A stretch of DNA of 64,000 nt from positions 1,443,391 to 1,507,390 of the forward strand of contig JANVCC010000073.1 in assembly GCA_025345505.1 (NCBI GenBank). The letters run 5' to 3'. This DNA comes from Todiramphus chloris collaris (Eukaryota; Chordata; Aves; Coraciiformes; Alcedinidae). A model generated the notes under the pieces. The model made no database searches. It was not told the DNA's origin and worked only from the letters and a program-made list of their open reading frames with translations. Shown piece after piece: positions 13,701 through 26,500 of the stretch (positions are counted from its first letter, which is position 1; every line of letters begins with the position of its first letter). A program made the translations under genes and the position numbers.

Positions 13701-14069
13701 GGTACCCGGCTCAGTGGCATTCCCCGTGTCTCGCAGCACTGTCTCCAGCCTGAAGGTCTGACCAAAAAAAAAAGATGTAATTCTGTTTTCAACATGACTG
13801 GAGGACAAAAGCTGCTGTGCTCTCTGTGCATCTGCACTGTTCAGATGTGTCTGCGTGGCAGTGTCCCACAGGGACTGCCTGGTTTGGTAGCACTGTGCTA
13901 AAGGTCTCAGTGCTGAGAAACTTGCTGCATAAAGTGGGGTTTTTTTTATTATTTTCTTTGTTTTCATTTTTTTGGTTTGTTTTGTTTGCTTTTTTCCCCT
14001 TTTGGCTTCATTTAACAGGCTGAGGAAACTGCTTCTTTCATAACCCAGATCCTTCTATGCATTAAAAAG
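7781..14069. other. Non-repetitive DNA with possible conserved non-coding blocks
   Basis: No gene was recognised. Two AT-richer stretches of calmer composition, about 10,490-10,690 and 12,690-12,970, look like conserved non-coding elements, with many TAAT/ATTA-type homeodomain cores and few CpG. Simple tracts include a run of C at about 10,199-10,213, a run of C at about 9,526-9,535 and a (GA)n run near 11,925-11,938. A 'gttatgcaaacaaag' string near 8,974 resembles an octamer/forkhead site. None of this is diagnostic without an alignment. Confidence 0.3.
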
Positions 14070-14580
14070 TGTCACAGCCTGGTTTGGGTGGGCAGGGACC
14101 TTTCAAGCTCACCTGGTCCAACCCCCCTGCAGAGACAGGGCCATCTGCACCTAGAGCAGGGTGCTCAGAGCCCCGGGCAACCTCCCCTGCAATGGTGCCA
14201 GGGATGGGGCAGCCACCACCTCTCTGGGCAGCCTGGCACAGGCTCTCACCACCCTCAGCATCAGCAGTTTCATCCTTCTCTCTGGTCTAAATCTCCCTCT
14301 TTTAGTTTAAACCATCCCCCCTTGTCCTGTCCCAACAGGCTCTGCTCCAAAGTCTGTCCCCATCTTTCTGACAGGCCCCCAGAAGGTCTCCCCTTGGGGA
14401 GCCCTCTCCTCTGCAGGCTGAAGCCCCCCATCTCTCCCAGCCTGGCTCCCAGCAGAGGGGTTCCAGCCCTCCCAGCGTCACTGGGGCTCCTCTGGTCCCG
14501 CTCCATCAGGTCCCTGTCTCTGCTGTGCTGGGACCCAGCACTGCAGGGGGGTGTCCCCAGAGCTGCCCCCTTGACCTGCA
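14070..14580 (-). mobile_element. CR1 LINE 3' fragment, antisense (subfamily A)
   Basis: This is a CR1 copy of about 510 bp lying antisense. On the + strand it begins with the complement of the 3' terminal block (gtttgggtgggcagggacct) and runs through 'gggccatctgcacctagagc', 'ctgacaggcccccagaagg' and 'ggagccctctcctctgcagg' to 'gggacccagcactgcagggg'. It then fades near 'cttgacctgcagctc'. It is very similar by eye to the copy at 37,502 and to the reverse complement of 4,255-4,826. It is 5' truncated and non-functional. Confidence 0.9.
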
Positions 14581-17500
14581 GCTCAGGGGTAAGTCAAGGG
14601 CTTCCCTCTTTACCCGTGCTGGGGGATTCTTTGGGATGACACGCACGGTATACATACAAATGATTGTCATTAGAAAATCTCAAAATGTTTCTGCTCACAC
14701 AGCCTCAGGTAAAGGACTGATAATGAAGATGGGCCACAGGGGAGGCAATTCTCGCATAATTAAATCCATCAGTGTTTGCGAGGGATGAGACACAAATTGT
14801 CTGCTCAGTGGGTCAAAAATCCTGTGGTAGGAAGAGTTGCCCCAGGAAGGTTTTTGCCAGCGAGCAGCAGAGGAATGTTCATGGCACAGGCATCAAGGAG
14901 CAAGGTGGGAAGCTGGCGATGCATCGTGCATACGGAGTCTCCTGGGGTTGCTCTGCCCGGTGCAGGCTGACAGGGCTTTCCAGTGAGGTGCCAGTATCCT
15001 CCTTGTAGGCACTGAGAACTCAGAATTAGTGTTGAAGTTGAGGTGCTTAAGCTGGACTTTGTATGAACTTTGGAGAAGGGTGTGAGTGAGCCATTTGAGC
15101 GTTGAGTTGCCAGCAAGTTGATGCTTGGAGAGTAACCTTTTTCTTTAACTTGGCAACCCTTCCCAATAAACAGTACCTCTGCTTCAGTTGCAGACAGCAT
15201 CTTGTCCTTCCTGGACAGGTTTCTATCCACTTCTTTTGGTCTGGACCCAGTTTCATGCTGGGTGTGAGCTGGTGCCAGTCAGAACTGTGCTGAGGACACA
15301 GCAGTGCTCCTGGGGCTCTGCCTTCTCACCTTTGCAAACCTTCCATGCAGATCCACCTCTTTGCCTTCCCCAGACCTCCCAGTCCCAAGCCAGAACCCCA
15401 GTTTCTGTTCCAAGCGTTGCAGTGGCGGCTTCTCAGGTGAGCTTTTTTTGCTCTGCATGTGAGAAATCTGCCAGGGCTCCACTTTGTTCCTGAGCTTTCA
15501 AAGCCATGCCTGAAATAGAAACACCGCACAGGAACGTCTCCAGTGAAAACTGCTTCCAACAGGCAGCTCTTGCCTTGGCTTCCCCACCCGAGATGATGGT
15601 CCACTGGAGGTCATCCCTGCATCTTCGCTCCCGAGTCATCTTGTGGTGCCCTGGGAAGGGGCTGGAGCACCCAGCAGGCTGCTGGTGGGAGATGTTCCCA
15701 TTAACACGTCCCCGTTTCCCTGCTCCTGCCTGAGGAAGGCAGCGGAGACGAGAAGCGACACCCCAGGTAGATCGTCCCACCGGGCTGCTGTGTAATTGGG
15801 AGCACGCTGGAGGATTTCTCCTGGGGATTAGACTGACTTACAGCGACTGCTCAGGGAGAGGGAAAAACCCTTCCCTGTGGCGACTCTGAGCCGTGCTGGG
15901 ATCTGAGTGGGCTCCCAGCTGCTTCGGGAGCCGGAGACGGCAGCGTTTATAACCTCTGCTGCGCTCAGCAGCGGGAGAACAAACTGGAGGGTCCCGGTGG
16001 GACCCCTCTCCCACAATCCACCTCCTTTCTTAGGATTTCCTTACCCATGCCTGGGTGTCCCAGTGCTGTCGCTTGTCTTTCCACTGCCATCGATGCTGTT
16101 GGGAAAGTCAAGCTGGCTTGGTGGTTCTCGTGTTGCTGCCAGAGCTGGGTTTTTGCTTTAATTGGAGTATTTGTCCTTATGGAGGCTGATTAGTTGCTGA
16201 TCTGTGGAGTATCTAGGAAAGAGTGCTCATCTTAACCCCCCTGGGCTGCGTCTCTCCAGCTCCCAGTTCCTGGCAGTGGTTCTGCCATGCGGACTCACTG
16301 CTCCCTTTCCGACACCCCTGGTGTCCCGGATGGTGCTCCCCGAGTTCTGCCTCGATGGTTGCCTCTTCCTTTCTGTCTTCTGGGTGTTAAAAAGAAAAGA
16401 GGGGAGGGCAAAACCAGTTTTGTGGCCTAAAGGAGTTTCCCCATTCTTTGGTAACTGCCAAGTGTCAGCAGTCAGAGAGTGGAAACGAAGCATCTCGCCT
16501 TCCTTGCCTAGCACAGCCTGGCTGATCCGTTCTGTCCCCTGAACTTAGAAGCATCCATCGGTGAGAGGATGGAGATGGGCATGATTTTTGTTTGAGGTAC
16601 CTTCTGCCGTGCAGAAGGTAATCTACACATCTCAGCTCTTGCCTAATGAGGTGCTGACAAGGAGGTATCCATGGAGACATCCATTAGAAGGCACGGCTCT
16701 GAAACCGGTTCTTTCCAATGCCTGTTAAAATGCCAAAGGGTTTTCTTAAGCATAATTGATGCCATTTCTTTGCTCCATCCCTAAACAAAAATAATTAAGC
16801 CTGAATATGATTTTGCATTTTAAAAGTGAGGTTTGCAAGCTCTGATTAAGAAACAGGGATAGGAGTGCACTGGGAGAAAGGCACCGAGTTTGAGGTATCC
16901 TAGAGGGCACTTGAGCCCAGGGAGCACTGCTGGGATGCCAGGACAGCAAGCCTCTAGCCCTCTGGACCAAAGAGAGGTTTGGGGCACCCTTGGCATCAAG
17001 CAGCTCGCTTCATTGAGGTGCCTCAGTGGTGCTGGGGCTGACCAAATTTCATCCCTCCAAACGGACCCATCCAGCTTGGTCATGGAGATGTTTTTCCTGT
17101 GAGGGGGGACACCCAAAGAGCCTTCCGTGACCTCTTTCCGAGGGGGTGGAGTGGCTGTGTGGTGGCTTACGGGAGGAGTTGAGGTAGGCAGGAGGTGACT
17201 CCTCTGTTGGTGCGGACTCGGTGGGACGCGTAACACTGGGGTTTTCGCAGACAGGCGATCGCGTCCGTAGGTTTTCTTTTACCTTGCACTTTCACAGCCC
17301 TCTTCACATCCTGCAGAAGACGGTGGGGGGGAAATCAGACTCTTCTAATGCAAGAAAAGAGCTGGCAGGGTCGAGCTTCCTACGTCGCAGCTCTACCTGT
17401 GCTGTGGCTTTCCTGCTGTCAGCCTGCAGCTCGTGCCTTTCCCTGTCCCCTGGCCGTGGGCTGGTCAGGGGCATCCTCCCAGGCTCAGCCCCTGCCGTGT

Positions 17501-20500
17501 TTCCTGGCTCTGCAGCTCCCATGGGTGTCCCCCCAGCTCTGACAGCCTGCACAGCATCACTGTGCGAGCATGAGCTGTCCTTACAGCAAGAAAAAAGGTA
17601 ATAAATGGCTCTGACTCCACCCTTTCTCCTTGCCTTTCCTGTTTTCTTGCCCTTGCATGGTGAAAATAGGAGTTCACAGAATCCTGCCTATCCGAGTTGG
17701 TTATTTATAGCTTGGAGCTGTTGGGGTTTATTTTTGAGTTCAGCTAACGGGTTATTCTTTGTTGGAGCTGTGAAAAGGGCAGGGAAAATCGACAAGAGAT
17801 TAGAAACCGGATGGAAGTGCTGATTAAGGCGTGTGCATGCTCCACGAGTGTTGATTGAAAGGTAAATACCACTCGAAAGCAGGAGGATTCTCCTGGAGGG
17901 AGAGCCAAACCGTGGTGTGGACCTGGCTGGCTGGTGTGCACGGTTCACCCTGTGAATTCATCACGTTAAGTTGTCTAATTAGAGAGCCCAGGCTTGTGAC
18001 ACGGTCTGAGGGCTTGGGTGTGGGTGATACGCTGCTTGGGCAGGGCAGAGGCGATCCCGTCGCCTCGCTGCACCCCACCTTCCATACTGAGGAATTCCAC
18101 GTGCCACCAGATCCGCCGAGGTGGGTGGCTGAAAGCTTTCTGGCGAAGCAGGAAGGAGGTGGGGCTGCTTGGTTGTGTGTTCATCACGGAGCCGCAGCAT
18201 CCTGGTGATTCTGAATTCTGCACGGAAGGAAGACGGGCTTCTTCAGGGACGCCTGAAGCGAGCGGGTTTTCCGCTTACATCTTCGGAGCGCTGCTTCGAT
18301 AACTGATTTGGGAGTTAGGGTATCATCTCAGAGAGAGGTCAGAGCCGAGAACTTCATCCTCCTCTGTCAGCCAGGCACGCTTTCTCTCCCCCTCCCTCTC
18401 TCTCCAGTGAATTTGAGGCTTGCTGGGCAGCCCTCAAACTCACCGAGCCCCTGCAACTGGTGTCTCAGGTGTACTGGTTAAAGCAGTGCTGTCTGAGCCG
18501 TGCTCTGCTTTGAAGGGATCTCTAAACAATAGTCAAACAAACCCCGGCGAGTCCAAATAGCAGGCTGCTTAAATTCATCTCCAAGTGACATGTTGCCCCG
18601 TGCTCCTCTCTCAAGGAAATTTGTTATCCCTCTGCAAGGCGATTGGGCTGGGTACCACAGGGACGGGCACCCCTCGTTCAACTGTGCCCAGGCACAGCCC
18701 TTAGGGAGCAGCCCAGCAGCTGCAAAGACCTGGAGAAAATCAACCCACCAGTTGCACTCCTGGCAACGCTGAGCCTCGGGGGGTTGTCACCAGGGCCAAT
18801 TCCAGTGCCTTTTCTGGGAGTGGTGCTTGAATTGAGGTGCTTGAGTGACTGAGGATGTGCTCAGTCTGAGAGGGGGATGGAATTAGTGTCTGAAGACCAA
18901 TATATATATTTTTATTTTGTTTTATTTTTTTCTTTTCAATAGTATCAAAGAGGGAAGGAGGAAGGGGAGAAAAGGGACTTGACTGTTCAGGGAAAGCAAA
19001 AAAAAGATGTGAGCATCTCGGGGGCATTTGAAAGAGACTGGCCCCTCTTTTCTGACCGTCTCCTCTTGGCGCGTACTGGAGACATCGGCTTCTGTTGTCG
19101 GAGCCATCCGGATATTCAGGTCGCTGTGGATAGTGCAGACTTAAGTGGAAAAACAAAAATGCAAGCCCGACAGCTTTCTGCCAGCAGATTTCCCTCTGAT
19201 CCCAGCCTCTAGCTGACACTTTGTCTGGGTACTGAGCAGGGCTGTGCAGGGAGGGAGGTGAAGCAGGGTTTGTGCTGAGCAGGAATTACGAAAGCTCGGA
19301 GGAACTGCAGCCTCCTGGATCTCTAAATAGGCTCTGACAAAAATCTCAATGGGGAGCTCCCCCTGTGCAAAACCAGCCCCTGCTGTCACCTCTCCTCTGC
19401 TCCTTCTCTTTCCCAGCCCTGCGGATGCCGTGGCTGCGAGGGCTTTGATGTGCAGCTCCAGTGACGCACGTTGCATTCCCTGATCGGAGCCCGGGTGGTT
19501 TTGGAGTAGGGTGAATATTCAAGGCTTGGGGTTGTACACGGTGCTGCAAAGCCACGGGGAGCAGGGAGGGAGGGCAGGCAAGGGGAGCACTGGAGCAGGC
19601 AGGAGAGAGTTTGGGCTCCTGTGAGTGAGGAGAAGCCGCAGAAGGTCCCTGGAGAGCCCCCCAAGGTTGGTCCCTTGCAGCCCTTTGCTTCTCTGGTTGC
19701 AGTGATCTTCTCCAGGGTTGAGGAGAAATGTTTTCACGGTGGTTTCCTCCATCCCTGCCAGCCTCAAGCATTTGCAAGTCCTGAGTCAGTCCTCGCCACC
19801 CACCCCTAAATTACAACGCCGATGGGGAAAATTGCATCTTTGTTTTGAATAGAAGTAAAAGGAACGTGTTAGCTGGGGGTTCTTTCTTTAAACTGCCTTT
19901 GGAGCTGGAGCTTTTGTGTTGTGATTGGCTCGTGTGTCTCGGTGCCGTGCTCCGCTGCCTCCAGTTTTGCTTGCGCCGGGCACGTGGAGGCTGCCGGCAC
20001 TCGGTTGTAATTCGTTAGCGTTAAAACCTAGCATTTGATGAAGCTGTGACTTCTAGGTCATCTGTGACTTGAGCCAGGCTGAGGAAAACCTTCATCCCCT
20101 GGGATTCGCACACCGGGGGTTGAGTGCTGGCAGAATTCTGCCGGGAACATCCAGTGCTAATGAAAGGTCTGAGTAACCAGACCCAGAGCTCGGTTTGGAG
20201 CAAAGACTTCCTGAGGATCTGTGGCTTTGCTCGGGGCCCGTTTGCATCTGTTCTGCGGCTTAGAGAAGAGTGTCAGGGCCGGCTGCAAAGCAGGGCAAGG
20301 TGCTGCGTTCGTCGCATCCCTCTGCTGCCCTTCGGCTGGCGTCTGCGGGGGCTTTTTCCTTTCCACCCCGAGGGCTGCGACGGAAGCGCTGCTCTCGGTG
20401 TTCCGCTGCGTGATGCTTTGCAGCGGGGAAAGCCCTCCTTGCTTTCTCACCCATCTCTGTACAAGCATCAGACATCAGGTTTTTCTGACCCTCGCCTGCA

Positions 20501-21655
20501 TCCCAAGAGCACGCGGCTCCGCTCCCAGAGCCTCCGGTGCTACGGGCAGAGGGATCTCCCGGCACCGCTCGCGGCCCCTCTGTACCAGCGAGGGATGGAC
20601 CTGGGTTTGTGTCGCTTCTTCAGTTAGAACCTCTTTCCTCTGGCAGCTTGCTCTCGCTGCTGGCTTGGAAATGAAGCGTTCGCAGGTAATTTAAAGAAGC
20701 TGTATGTTAACATGTGCCTGGTGGGAATATACAGCAGGTAGTTTCCTTCATGAAGAAGGTTTGTCGGCCTTTGCAAAAGCTGGAAATTTCCTTTGCTTTC
20801 CAAATGGGCTTCAGATCCAAAAATAGCAGCGAGCTGGTAGCTTGGCTCCTTGTTTATTAGCAGCAGATGCTGCTAATAGATGCAGAGGGTTGTCTGGAGG
20901 AGGGGTGTGTGCACAGGGCACCGAGCTACCTCGCTGGCTGCTGCTCCAAACCAGGCGCTCATCCCAGGATCAGATCCGTACGTTCCTTGTGGGATTCCCA
21001 GGCCCCCTCCCGTTGCGGGGAGGATGCGGCAGCGAGGAGCCGTTGTTTGCTCTTGGCTTTCCAAATTGGCAAGGGAAAAAAGGCAGCTCGAGAAGCTGTT
21101 CTATTCTGCACTAGCTGTTAGCTTTTGTAGCGGTGCAGGCGGATGTTCCCCATCTGCGCGTGCTGGTGACGATGCAGGGATGGGGGCAGGAGTTGGCTTT
21201 GGAATTCCAGGGCTCAACTGAGAAAATTCGTGTCCTTCCAGCGTAGCATTGTGCGCTTTGCAGGAATATGAAAAGCGAGTGTAACCTAAAGAGTCTGCTC
21301 CTGTAGCCAACCTGCCTTCCCCCGAGCGCCGGGCCCATCTGTCAGAGCATCCCTGCTGTTGAGGCTGACATCAGCACTCCTCACGTAGCTGATGTTCTCC
21401 TTGCACGAAATTAATGAATGGAGAAGGGGCTTCTGTGGTTGTTGGTAGGTTTTTTTTTTTAGGAGGTGGAATCCTCATTCCAGGCTTCCCTGGCTGCTTT
21501 TGGGGGAACGAGGGATGCGGCACCGAGGAGTCCTGGTGAGGAGCAGCAATTCAGTCTGTGCTGTGGAGTAAGTCCTCCTGCTTCACTTTATTGCCAACCT
21601 TCCTTTCACGGTACCCCGTGTCAGCGTGTAAATAGGAGAGAGCGTGTCTCCTGGA
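14581..21655. other. Non-repetitive DNA, no gene recognised
   Basis: Open frames here are short or overlapping and show no recognised domain. A strong inverted CCAAT (NF-Y type) motif, 'gtgattggctcg', lies near 19,921 in a locally CpG-containing stretch (about 19,900-20,000), but no TATA, GC box or coding exon accompanies it. A short AT stretch at 18,900-18,940 is simple sequence. I see no mobile element. Confidence 0.3.
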
Positions 21656-21765
21656 CCAGGACATGGGTGGGAGACAGGGTGCTCTAGGTGTGCTGGAGCC
21701 CAGGACATGGGTGGGAGACATGGTGCTCTAGGTGTGCTGGAGCCCAGGACACGGGTGCTCTGGGG
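21656..21765 (+). repeat. 44-bp tandem repeat, about 2.3 copies
   Basis: The phrase 'acatgggtgggagacaggg' starts at 21,661, recurs at 21,705 and begins a third time, truncated, at 21,749, giving a constant period of 44 bases. Copies one and two differ at one or two positions, while the third lacks the 'gtgggagaca' part. It is a short minisatellite with no coding meaning that I can see. Confidence 0.85.
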
Positions 21766-22007
21766 TCAGTATCTTACCTTGAGCTCCAAGCAAGTTACAC
21801 CATGGATGAGGCCGCAGGGTATCACATGGTTCCTACGCATCCCCCTTGTAGCCCTGTTGCTTGCTGGATGCTCTTTGCTTGTCCAGCTCTGTTAACCCCA
21901 CCCAGAACATGTGTTCCACAAACAGAAATTTCTTCACGCTCTCTTGTGTGGTTCCTGGAAAACATTTTTTCTCTCCTGTGGTCTTTTATTTTCCACTTCC
22001 ATTTGTT

Positions 22008-22068
22008 GGCAGGGGGGTTGGACTCCGTGATCTCCAGAGGTCCTTTCCAACCCCTACCATTCTGATTC
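22008..22068 (+). mobile_element. CR1 LINE 3' tail, short
   Basis: Only the last 60 bases or so of a CR1 copy remain. A 'gggggttggactccgtgatc' block is followed by 'aggtcctttccaacccctac' and a short 'cattctgattcc' end. This is the diagnostic CR1 3' terminus in sense orientation. The severe 5' truncation is normal for this family. Confidence 0.8.
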
Positions 22069-23473
22069 CCTCCATCTCCCAAGCTTCTTCAGCTTATAAA
22101 ACAAAACAAAAGACCCTACTAAATTCCTATAATTACAGTCCTCCAAACAGGCACATTTGCAATCGGCTGAATAAGGCAACAACACGTCAAGCCTTTGTTT
22201 CTGAGCAGGGGGGTGGGAAAAAAAAATGTCCTTCAGTAGTTTATGACTGCTTCTGTGTGTGATTTGCAAGCCATTAAAGCCAGGCCTGGTGGTGGCCCAG
22301 GAAGTCAGAATGCAGTCACAAAAATGGAACCAAATTGTGCAGTTCCCCGCTGTTACCCAACCCCTTGGAAGTGAAGCATCCAGGAGGAATTTTAACTCGT
22401 GGTTTTTTGGTGCTCTTGAGGGCTTTTGCAAGGCAGCAGTTAGCCCAGTTGGTGCTGGGCAGGGTCTTGGTCTCCCCTGGCCCAGGGGGAACAGAGAGGG
22501 AACATTGAGCCATTGGGTAACTTATTTAAAAAGCTTTATCTGAAAGACATCGGGAATAGCGATGCACAGAAAGGGTAGTGTGTGTGGGATCCCAGGGCCC
22601 CCAGGTTTGGCACTGTGTGGAAAAGAGGATGGCAGGATCTCGGATGTCTGCTGAGCACACCCTGGTTGCACAGAGGCGATGCTGGAACTCAGGGTCCTGC
22701 TCTGGCTGCTGTGATTTGGGTCTAAACCCACCGTTGTCTCTTCGGGTGGCATCCCCCCAGCAGGGGATCTGCACAAACACCCGTTCCGCTCTCTAAAGCC
22801 CTTTGGGGCTTTATTTACAGCGAGGGCTTTGAGGGGCAGGCAGAGTGTCCCTTGTTACTGTTCCCCACCTGGGCACGCAGTGATGTATGGCCTTTATTAG
22901 ATGGGAAGAGCTACTTGAGCTGGCTGGAGGTTCTTCCTTCCTTGCAGGAGGCCCAAACCTACCAGCGTGACCAATTTTAGCTGCTGTGCCATTTAATCCT
23001 GGTGGGTGTCTCTGAGCTGCCCCGAGGGTTTTAGCCAGGTCTTCCATCGAGTGACGCCAACAGGCAGAGGCTGTTGAGGATAACAGACAGGCTGATGGAA
23101 CAAAACCTCTCCTGCAGCTGCTGCAGACAGTCTATTTCACCACCTTTATTCTCTTTTTAGCCACCTAACTATTCCTGGAAGAGCTAATATTAGCTGCCTC
23201 CCCCCATCTGTTTCTTAGAAGCTGGGGAAAAACAAAAATCCAATTGAATGTCCTTGTTCCCGGGTGAGCCGATGGCTGCTCTGTGCAGTGGGCTCTCAAC
23301 ACCAGCCCTGGGCACGGGGAGGCTTTGGAAGAGCTGGTTGTGGAAGTGGCATCACGAGAGGGGTTAAAGATATTAAGTAGTGTGTTTAATCTTAGCGACA
23401 AGGCTGTGTTCTACCCAGGGAGCACAGCGTGCCCGGAGCCAGCGCTCCAGCTGTGGGGTTAACCAGGAAAGAC

Positions 23474-23530
23474 TCAGACTGTTGGGGTGGGAGGGATCTG
23501 GAGGATCCCCTGGTCCAGCTGGTTTTGGCA
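23474..23530 (-). mobile_element. Degraded CR1 LINE 3' end, antisense
   Basis: The + strand reads 'actgttggggtgggagggat' and then 'ctggaggatcccctggtcca'. This fits a diverged reverse complement of the CR1 terminus, where the usual text is 'ggtttgggttggaagggacc' followed by a 'ctagtccaac' type block. It is short and diverged, hence only moderate confidence. It is probably older than the other copies. Confidence 0.5.
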
Positions 23531-26500
23531 CAAGCACAGTCTGGCCGAGATGGCCCGGCACCCTGCCCAGCTCAACCGCAGCTCTCCGGTGGTTCTTCAG
23601 AAGAATTTGGAGTGGAAGGTGTGGCACCTTTCAGAGCCCCGCGAGTTGGAAAATTCTTTGAGGTGTGGGGTTCTCGTTCGAGAGGTGTCCGAGCCTCGTG
23701 CTCTTGTAACTGGTGGATGGACTGGTCCCCATGGTCCGGGTGGTTGGAGCTGCTCTTTGCTCATCTGCCTGAGGTTTCTCAGTCGCTGGGTGGGGACAGC
23801 CCACACTGGTGCCCAGGTGGCATTGCCCGTGGCACGGAGGCTGCGTTCGGGTTCATGGGGCGTTAGCTTTTTAGAGAGGATGCTTCAGAGAGTTGCTGGG
23901 GGAACTTCCCGGGGGAGCTTCTTATTTTAGAGCAGACCCAAAGGAGCTATTAAATATTCTCCAGTTATTGTCTGAACTGGAGCAACGTTTGCGTTTGGGG
24001 GTGTTTGTCCTGTTTCATCATCTCCAAGGCGTTGGGCAGCTCTTTCATTCTCTCCCTCCCACTCTGTGAGCTGAGGAGTGTTAGCAGCGTTCCGGTGTGC
24101 AGTTTGAGGTGGGATTCCTGAAGCAGGCGGGAGGGATACACAAATACCCATCTGGGAATAACATCCAGAGCCTTCTGGAGGGGAAAGTGCTTGTTGATTT
24201 GATAGGATGTGCCTTGTTAAAGAGAACGGCGTCTCTCGTCCCTGGAAGAGCAGCTTGAGAAGACAAATACGAGCGGGAGAAGCAGCGAGAGCCCAGGGAG
24301 GATTTGGGATTCCCAAAGCTTGGCTCGGAGTCTGGAAGTGATATTGTGGGACACGTTTATCAGCCTGGAAAGCGCTTCTGTGATGTTGAAGCTCAACACT
24401 AAATGCTCGGCTTTTGCTAAATCTCTTTGGAGAGGGAGCCAGGGGTCTAGATGGGGAATCAAAAGTCAGGTCTTCCTGTTATGGGCTGTAAAGGGAAGGA
24501 GGAGGCAGCTTCCAGCTTTTTTCCCAAGAAAAAGGTGCTGCTTCTGAAAGGGTGAAGAAACGGTGATTTATTCTCGGGAACGCTGGCTCAGGGGGTTTGT
24601 GCTGAGAAATGACTTCCTTCCGAATCGCTGTCTGTCCTGCCCAGCTTGCTGGCGAGGAGGGGAAGCTGGTGGGGACCTGCCTGTGCCTGGGTGCCAGTGT
24701 CTGTGCCCAGATGGTAACGGAACGTGCTTTGGGGGCTCACGCTTGCCCGTCTGCACATCGGAGCAGCACGGTACGGGATGTCCTCCTGCCTCCCCTTTGC
24801 TCATGGGAGATGCTGGATGAGGTCCTACCTCGGGGCAGAAGTTGGCCTTATTATGATGGCAGTGTTGTGGGAGGATGAGGAATGGACTGATGTTTTCCTC
24901 TTTCTGGGGCCTCTCTAAATCATGTTCACTAAACGCTGCAGCGAGGCTTTTGTTGCCAGTGCTTGTCTGATACCTGTTCTGGAGTCTCGGGGGTTATTAA
25001 ACCAGCGTCTATACCCAGCTCTAAATTCACTAATAACTTTTAAAAGCAGAAACAATTAGCAGACACAGTGGGGGAAGAGCTTTCAGGGAGAAGCAATTGA
25101 ACGTGCTGCAAGACGGCGTACGCGGCGCAATCGATGTAGTGTGCTGTGTGAGCGTAGCAGAGGTCGTTCTGCGGTGAGCTTCATGCGCACACCGATTTCT
25201 CAGGGCTCAGTATTCTTCTGCAACTTACAGCACTCATCTCCTTGAGGGAACACATAAAGCAAGCGGGCAGAATAGCAAACAAAAGTAATATAATCAAGGA
25301 GAAATTGCCCGGTTGCTCCTACCGACGTGCTGACAAACAGCTCTGGTCATGGAACATTAGCTGGTTCTTGGGTTGCCTCGCTTCCCCGGGCAGGCTGGAA
25401 TCCTGTGATCCCCAAGAACTCCTTGTCGGGGAGCTCAGTAGGTGCTCGAAGGTTTTACTACGACAATATTCTCTAGGGAAAGTTTGCAGGAGGAGCTGCT
25501 GCCTGATGAGGAGGAGGCTGCAGGGCTGCTGATGCTTGTCCCTGGCAGGGCAGTGGATAGGAGCAGACCGGCGTTGCTCAAGCATGGTCAAGAAGGGACT
25601 GGTTTTCAGCTTCCCTTGCACTTCCGTGGTGTGTCTAGGCTTGGTCGAGTTCCTTGAGACCCCCATGAGAAACGGGGCCAGCGGGAAGCTCCCCGTGGAG
25701 CTGCGTGAGGCTGACGGTGACTTCTGACTCGCTCCGAGTGACTCTGAGCCCAACCTGCGTCGGCAACCCGAGCCCCACCGAGCGAGCACGACAAGGCTCG
25801 CGCATCCCGGGGCTTTGCGGTGAATCCCGGGGTGAAGCTGCTGCTGGAGCCCGTGGGACCACGGTGTCCAGCCGGGCATTTATTGCCCTGGTGCTTGGCC
25901 GTGACTGGCAGAGCGGAGACGGGCCAGTGCGTACCCAGGCGTACTTCAGAGGGTTTTGGTAAGGGCTGCTTGACTCTTTTCAGCAGAGACTGTAGTTTTT
26001 ACTCGGAACACCGGGTTTACAGCCCATTTTTGTGTATTCTGCTACCTGGAAGTTTTTCCTTTCTTTTTGGGGGCGAAAGCTCCGATAAAAATCAGAAAGT
26101 TCCGAGCCGTAATCGGGTGTCTCGGTGGACACACTTGGCTTTTAGCCAAACCTGAGTGTTTTCTTTAGAAAGCTTCTTTACGTAAAAAAGGCCAAAAAAA
26201 CCAAACAAAATCCCCTTCACAACCTAAGCCTGGTTGAATATCTGTGAGCAGAAGTCACGATTTTGTGAGCAGCTTCACGAGGCTGCGCTACAGTGCGGAT
26301 TTTGAGTGTTCTTCATTTATTGTACAGAAATTCCGTGGGCTGCCTTCCACAGCTAGCTCTGCTTCGGTGAAAGAGAAGGCGAATTTCTTGTATAATCCCT
26401 ATAAAAGAATGGAGAGATGATTGGAGGTCTTGCAGGATTCAGCATTAAGGGCCTTAGAAAGGAGTGTTCAAGAGCCCAGCCCTGTTGCTTGGTGTCTTTT